DNA from: Atherix ibis
Lineage: Eukaryota; Arthropoda; Insecta; Diptera; Athericidae
NCBI GenBank assembly: GCA_958298945.1
Contig: OY282610.1
Span: forward strand, 39,563,667 to 39,627,666
Reading direction: 5' to 3'
DNA: 64,000 nucleotides
Under the pieces are notes generated by a model. It was not told where the DNA came from. It saw only the letters and a program-made list of their open reading frames with translations, and did not search any database. Shown here one piece after another: positions 57,514 through 64,000 of the stretch; positions within the stretch are counted from its first letter, which is position 1, and each line of letters opens with the position of its first letter. Both the position numbers and the translations under genes were made by a program.

Positions 57514-57850
57514 ATGGCTGCCAAAACGTTTAGTCAAAACAAAATGATTTTGATTTTTATTGGCCAATTTATAATAGAAATAATGTTAATTGAACTTAAA
57601 AAAACAGCTGTGAAAATTTTCAAAAAACCCCTTAACACTGTCAATTTGACAATAAACATGTTTATTTATAAGAACATTTGTTTGGTTGTTTCTCTGTGGT
57701 GGTTGGTAGGTGGAATATTGGCTCGATCACGGAGAGGGATATTAAGATGGACTTCAAATAAAGGCGGCCGAATCTCTTTTCGAAGCGTCTAGTTAATTGC
57801 AAACTTCTTTCACTTGTTCTCTTTAATTTTACTATCCCTGACTTCTTTTT
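57514..57850. other. Spacer between mariner copy E and the satellite
   Basis: A 92-codon frame (57514-57792, plus) follows the mariner end but has no recognisable domain; I do not call it a gene. Confidence 0.45.
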
Positions 57851-60180
57851 AATCTATTGTAATATATTGCCAGGATCAACTTAATCGGCGGCTACAAATC
57901 CTGTGGGCTTAGTATATCTTGGAATTTATTAACGGGTATATGACATCAGGCCACGACGAGATACCATTGATTTGGAATTGTTTGATAAAGCAGATGTGAG
58001 TCGAGACTCCCAACAGGCGTTAGTCAGCCATGGATCGGATTGCAGAGCTAGAGCAGATCCCGTCAACTTTCCCTAGAGGAAACTCGCAGGAACCCCCAGT
58101 AGGCCTAGATAAGGTCTCCCACGATGCCTAGCTTACGGTAGATTAGACTACCAGCAAGCTAAGGCCAGTTGACATTTACTGGGACTCCCAACTTCTCTAG
58201 ATTCGGATTCTTACCATGCCTGGAAGACAACTCTCAGAGTAGGGCTGGACTGTTACTCATAGCGTAGCTAGATCAAAAGTGTTCAGTACTCCAATTAGGC
58301 ATTGATCAGGGTTGCCAGGACATCTCTATCAAGATCGGCACTTTCAATAGATCTGAACTGTGGCTTCGCAACTGGCCTAGATCGTACTTCTAGAAGAACC
58401 GGAAGTCCCATTCTAATCCTTAACTTTCATCTGGATTGGATTGGGACTTCAAGTAAGATAAGACCAGTGCTCCTAACTGATCTTGACCGGGACTCTCAAT
58501 AAGTACGCTCTGAGACCTGCAGTTGAGCTTGACTGATCTAGCTAGATGAAAACGTTCAGTACTGCCCGGAGGTCTAGATTGGGATTAACAATACGCCGCT
58601 TCCAAAACACGCAGCATATATAGACGGGGAATTTCCACTGGTGTGGACCAGAATTTTCAGTAGATATGAACTGGGGTTGCGCAACTGTTCTAGATCGTAC
58701 TTCTAGAAGAACCGGAAGTCCCATTCTAATCCTTAACTTTCATCTGGATTGGATTGGGACTTCAAGCAAGATAAGACCAGTGCTCCTAACTGGTCTTGAC
58801 CGGGACTCTCAATAAGTACGCTCTGAGACCTCCAGTTGAGCTTGACTGATCTAGCTAGATGAAAACGTTCAGTACTGCCCGGAGGTCTAGATTGGGATTA
58901 ACAATACGCCGCTACCAAAACACGCAGCATATATAGGACGGGGTTTTTCCACTGGTGTGGACCAGAATTTTCAGTAGATCTGAACTGGGGTTGCGCAACT
59001 GTCCTAGATCGTACTTCTAGAAGAACCGGAAGTCCCATTCTAATCCTTAATTTTCATCTGGATTGGATTGGGACTTCAAGCAAGATAAGACCAGTGCTCC
59101 TAACTGGTCTTGACCGGAACTCTCAATAAGTACGCTCTGAGACCTCCAGTTGAGCTTGACTGATCTAGCTAGATGAAAACGTTCAGTACTGCCCGGAGGT
59201 CTAGATTGGGATTAACAATACGCCGCTTCCAAAACACGCAGCATATATAGACGGGGAATTTCCACTGGTGTGGACCAGAATTTTCAGTAGATCTGAACTG
59301 GGGTTGCGCAACTGTCCTAGATCGTACTTCTAGAAGAACCGGAAGTCCCATTCTAATCCTTAATTTTCATCTGGATTGGATTGGGACTTCAAGCAAGATA
59401 AGACCAGTGCTCCTAACTGGTCTTGACCGGGACTCTCAATAAGTACGCTCTGAGACCTCCAGTTGAGCTTGACTGATCTAGCTAGATGAAAACGTTCAGT
59501 ACTGCCCGGAGGTCTAGATTGGGATTAACAATACGCCGCTTCCAAAACACGCAGCATATATAGACGGGGAATTTCCACTGGTGTGGACCAGAATTTTCAG
59601 TAGATCTGAACTGGGGTTGCGCAACTGTCCTAGATCGTACTTTTAGAAGAACCGGAAGTCGCATTCTAATCCTTAATTTTCATCTGGATTGGATTGGGAC
59701 TTCAAGCAAGATAAGACCAGTGCTCCTAACTGGTCTTGACCGGGACTCTCAATAAGTACGCTCTGAGACCTCCAGTTGAGCTTGACTGATCTAGCTAGAT
59801 GAAAACTTTCAGTACTGCCCGGAGGTCTAGATTAGGATTAACAATACGCCGCTACCAAAACCAGCATATATAGACAGGGAATTTCAGCTGGTCTGAACCA
59901 GAATTTTCAGTAGATCTGAACTGGGGTTGCGCAACTGGCCTAGATCGTACGTCGGACGCCTAGTTTGGAATTTTCAGCAGGATTTTGATTCAGACTCCCA
60001 GCAGGTCTTGACTGTTCTTTCCAGTAGCTCCGGAATTGGACTTCCAACTAGGCTTGGCTGGAACTTTCACAATGACTCAGGGCTCAAGACTTTTACCAAG
60101 TCTTGACCAAAATTCTCAGCAACTTCCTAGCAGACATTGATCGGGATTTCTATTAGACCTGGATCGACTTGTAGTAACTA
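57850..60180. repeat. GC-richer satellite with 313-bp higher-order repeat
   Basis: The landmark gatgaaaacgttcagtactg is at 58545, 58858, 59172, 59485 and (as gatgaaaactttc) 59798: spacings 313, 314, 313 and 313 bp. Units are nearly identical by eye from 58300 to about 59930. Outside this core, at 57850-58300 and 59940-60180, the sequence is built of diverged phrases of about 25-35 bases such as gactcccaacaggtcttgac and ttttcagtagatctgaactg, which are also visible inside each unit. The higher-order repeat therefore arose from a short ancestral monomer. The composition is clearly richer in G and C than the rest of the window. Three 60-codon frames 313 bp apart or a multiple of it are repeat by-products. 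Confidence 0.92.
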
Positions 60181-60184
60181 TTGA

Positions 60185-63100
60185 AATGAAGGAGGATGAA
60201 AATAATAAATAATCAATTTTCCATTTTGTTGGTTTTCTTTTTAATTTAATGAATTTTATTTGCAATAATTTTCGTTTGGTTGTTCTTTTTCTTAAAATAA
60301 TTTGCTTTTTTTATATTAATTTATATGCTTTTCACATACACTATTAAACCCTTTTTATTTTACTTTACTTCCAGAAAACTCTTTGGAGTTTCTCCGGTTT
60401 TAGTAAAATTTTTAGTTCTCTTACCATTTTTTGTTTTTATTTTTAATTTTTCTCTTGTATGTGTGTGTGCTAGTTTTTAAAAAAATATTTCTCATCTTCT
60501 TTTTGTATTTGTTAAAAAATATTCTCCTTTTTATTGTTTTATTCTTTTTAATAATTTTTTTTTAAATAGTTTTCATTTTTAAGAATTTTATTCTAGTGTT
60601 TTTGATTCCTTTTTGGTAAATATTGTTTTGTATTTAAAAATCTAGAATTTCTTGCTGTTATTATGTATATTTATTATTGCTTTTAAATATAAAATATGAT
60701 TTTTTTAATGATTTAATATATTTCTTTCAAAGATAAATGTGTGTGCGCGTTCATAAATAATTACACATTTTCCTTTTTATATTATATTTTATATGTGTTT
60801 GTAATTTTTTTATTTTTAGCCTGTATAAGATTAGATCTAGTTTCGGAAATCATCTCGGAAATACTATAAAAGATTATTCTCTTGTCTCTTATTATTAATT
60901 GTCATCAAAGGTTTTTTTTAAAACTAGTTTTCCTCTCTTTTTATGGAATTTTTTTTTTAAAGTAATATTAATTTTTAATTTTTTTTTTAAATTAAAATTT
61001 AACTTTTCTCTGGGAAATATTTAATGATATTTTTCCAATTAATGCATTTGAAATGCCTTTTTCTTAAAAAAAGAAAACTCAATTTTTCTCTTTCCAAAAA
61101 ATAATTTGAAAAAATTTGATTTTAAGTATAAAAATTAACTCTTAGGGAAAATTTACTTTAAAGAATTTCGTAAGAAAAATACCAAATAAAAAAATATATT
61201 TCAGTCTTTAGTATTTGGAAAAATTAGTTAAAAATTTAAATATTATTTTTCCATTCTAAAATACAAATAAATATTTTGAAGAAAAAACAAAATAACTTAA
61301 ATTTTAAGCGGTGCAACCGTTTTTTTTTTTTTGGTAGATTTTAATGGGATTTTGAGTATTTTAGATTAAAACCGAAAATTAAAAATAATAAAAAGGAAAC
61401 AAATAAAAATAAGAAAAAAAATCTATACAAAAATTGGTAAAAATTTCGATAAAAAAGTCACAACGAATTGGGACAAATAATTAAAGTTCAGATGGTATTT
61501 ATCAAAAGAATTGGAGTAAAAACCGAGAAAATTTTCGAATAAAACTTGTAAAAAATTTGAACCCAAAATTGTAAGAGAGAAAAAAAGAAACAAATTTCGA
61601 TATTAAAACAATTCCAAAACAAAAATTGCTGAAAAATCGATAAAATTTTGGGAAAAAAAACCGTAATAAATACGAGCTGGAATTTAAGAAAAATTGGAAA
61701 CAATTTTCAGAAAAAAAACTATACAAAAATTTATTCAAATATTGCGGAAAATTTACCAAAAAAAAAATCGCACAAAATCTAGGATAAAAATTCGGAAAAA
61801 AAACCGTAAAACCGAAGTGAAATCGAAAAAAATTTGGAAAATTTTCTGGTATTTAGAAAAATTTGTAAACAATGCGAAGAATTTGAAAAAAAAAAAACAT
61901 AATCGAAAATTGATTTTTGCAAACTGTAGAAAATTTTGAAAAAAATTTAGGACAAATCTTCGAAAGGAAGATCGAAAGAAAAAAAGATGAAAATCGAAGA
62001 AAAATCCATTAAAAAATCGATAACAAAATATTCGAAAAAAAAGTGGAAGAAAATTAGTTGAAAATCGGAGAAAAGTGAATCGAAACTTAGTAAAAGATCG
62101 TTGAAAAAATCGAAAATTTGCACAGAAATTTGTTAACATTGCAAAGAGTTTTAAAAAAAGCCATTTCGGGAGAAAATTTGCAATGGAAAACCGGAAGAAA
62201 TTTTAGCGAAAATTATATGAAATTTGGAGAAAAACAAACTGTGAGTACGCATTGAGCAGAAAACATGTTCAGCAAAAAAACAAGTTCGAGTTTTAGAAAA
62301 TTAGAAAAAAATACCCTGAATACGAAAGATGGTAAAATATTTTATCTTCGTCCATCCGCTCCATAACTAAATTTAACAGCGTATCGATCGTTTCTTCAAA
62401 CAAAATTGAAGAAAAATTAATGTTCTCCTCTTACAATTTTTACACTAAAAAAAACAGAAACAAAATGAAATAAAATTTTTCTAGAGGTATATTGTATTTT
62501 AATTATAATAGTTATTATTATGATTACTGGTATTTTATCAATTGCCAAAAAATAAAATTAATATTTAGTACACATAAATTCAAACATGTTTTTTTTCTCT
62601 TTTCATTTTCAATTTTCTACCTTATTTTGTTCGTTCACCTTTCATTGATATTTTTAGATACTTTTCTAAATTTTTTTCGTCTCTCTGGCATTTTTTTTTT
62701 GTAATCATTCTGATTGCATTTTTGTTTAACTCTTTCTTAAAATCAGAAAAATGGCTTTAATTACTTTCCAAATTTGTCCATTTTAATTATTTTTTCCTGT
62801 CGAAGTTTTCTTTCTTATTTTTTTTATAGTGAAATTTCTTCTTTTATTTAATTTAATTTTTACTTATATTTTTATTTGTTTGCAGTTAATTTCTAATACA
62901 ATAGTTTATATTTTATGGTTTTCTTTCCAAATGTTATAAACTATATGGTACAATAAAATTTACACACACAAACCAAACAAGCCTAAGCATAGGATCACAT
63001 TTTTTTTTTTAGAGATCCAAACTTACACACAAATACACAAGCGCACAAACACACAAACGACTAGCACACGGTTATGATTACCACAAAATTATTACAATTT

Positions 63101-64000
63101 TCTTCTTTTTTTTATGAGTTGTAGTACTTCTAAGAGTTACGATTATTATAAATTCAATGATTTTCTATCATAAATATTTTCTTGTATTTTGTATTATTTA
63201 ACATGTTTACTTATCTTTCAAAATGTTCAGATTAATTTTTTGTTCATAATATTTAGTTTCTATACTTTAGTTTTCTATTATTTTGTATGTACTGTTCTTC
63301 ATTTTTAAAAATAAATATCTCATTACGAATATAAAATCAAATGGATAAATTATTAAAAAAAATACAATTTATTACTTAGTATAAGTAGACTACAAATTCT
63401 CTTATTTCTACTTATTAAATAATAATAATTCGCAAAGCATTGCGATATATGACAAATTAAAAAATAATTAAAAAAAAAATATTCAAAGTTTAAAAAAAAA
63501 TTTCATCAAAAAATTTACAAAATCAATTCCTAAATGGAATAGACCAAAAATGAAAATTACCATTAAATAATTGTCAGGTTCATTTTGTCTTTATATTTAT
63601 CTTGTTTTCTATCTTATATGTATATATATATATATATAAATTTACACGAACGATTATCTAGAAAATGGAAGAGTAGAAAAAAAAGTTATTATTTCAAATT
63701 GTTGGAAGTATAGAAATTTTTACTATTCATTTATTCAAATATAAAAGTTGTTTCAAAAATAAACGAAGAAAAATCTAATACTGATAAAAATTTAATACAA
63801 TTTTTTCAATTCTTATATAAATAAATATATCTTAAAAATCCGGTGGCATATTTGGAAGTGTGGCTTTTGATTTTAATCTAATTTAAATTTGTAAAAATAC
63901 AAATAGACAAAGAAGGAAATATTTTTCTTCCAAACATTTTTTTATTATTCATTGAAAAATATTTTTATTAGTTTTTTTTATCAGAAAATTTGAAATAGAA
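60185..64000. other. AT-rich DNA to the window end, no gene seen
   Basis: A/T tracts, a (TA)n run near 63620-63640, and at about 61400-62260 a purine-rich degenerate repeat with phrases like gaaaatttgg, aaaaaaccgt and aaatcgaaga every 25-35 bases. Lys/Phe-rich frames on both strands there (for example 61753-62139, minus) reflect the repeat. No coding exon supported. Confidence 0.55.

Noticed and set aside
57514..57792. 92-codon plus-strand frame just after mariner copy E
   Set aside because: Starts outside the element end, no domain, no homology I can recognise.
58542..59664. Three nearly identical 60-codon minus-strand frames
   Set aside because: They recur with the 313-bp satellite period and have no start context, domain or sign of selection.
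61488..62139. Phe-rich minus-strand frames up to 128 codons
   Set aside because: Read from a purine-rich degenerate repeat; the phenylalanines are its A tracts in complement.

Overview
This is a very AT-rich animal window, almost certainly from a fly (Diptera). The main evidence is one intron-containing gene on the minus strand, between about 40.97 and 32.76 kb. Its product has the features of Suppressor of sable (Su(s), the insect ZC3H4-type CCCH zinc-finger RNA-surveillance protein). The mobile-element relics are also of types common in higher flies: mariner-like transposases with 41 residues between the second and third catalytic positions, and RNase H-bearing non-LTR retrotransposons. I cannot name the species. 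Su(s) is X-linked (Muller element A) in Drosophila, so the window may come from the homologous arm, but that is inference.

Layout. 1-7.4 kb: a satellite built from short words around TTTTTTGAGCA, organised at 4.46-7.36 kb as about seven 415-bp units and split at about 3 kb by a dead mariner. 7.4-15.8 kb: AT-rich DNA with an AAGATACA minisatellite (9.6-10.3 kb), a second dead mariner (11.2-11.9 kb) and a degraded non-LTR retrotransposon (11.9-13.6 kb). 16-18 kb: a GTGAATTTTTT minisatellite. 19.4-19.9 kb: a near-identical 164-bp tandem triplication. 20.3 kb: a third mariner relic. 21-23.6 kb: two adjoining arrays with periods of about 175 and 198 bp. 23.6-32.7 kb: AT-rich DNA with microsatellites and no gene I can support. 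32.76-40.97 kb: su(s), reconstructed as 12 coding exons that splice in phase to 1,530 codons, with a short terminally inverted mariner derivative in intron 3. 41-50 kb: gene-poor DNA with a perfect 38-bp-arm hairpin at 45.25 kb and an array of about 87-bp units at 45.6-46.6 kb. 50.3-52.0 kb: three small palindromic elements. 55.17-57.51 kb: a mariner split by a 5'-truncated non-LTR retrotransposon with a 14-bp target duplication. 57.9-60.2 kb: a GC-richer satellite with a 313-bp higher-order period. 60.2-64 kb: AT-rich, gene-free DNA.

The only host gene I can support is su(s). Known biology: in Drosophila Su(s) acts with Wdr82 in the nucleus to stop transcription and reduce levels of aberrant RNAs, including those from transposon insertions; mammalian ZC3H4-WDR82 ('Restrictor') does the same for non-coding transcription. 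The rest is repeats and mobile elements of several ages. The most informative signal outside the gene is a small family of palindromic MITEs (50.3, 51.5 and 52.0 kb). The best-preserved arm matches the left end of the dead mariner at 55.17 kb at 32 of 33 positions, so parent-type element and derivatives lie within 7 kb of each other. I found no RNA genes, CRISPR arrays, operons or undescribed multi-gene system. Absence of tRNA genes is by eye only.
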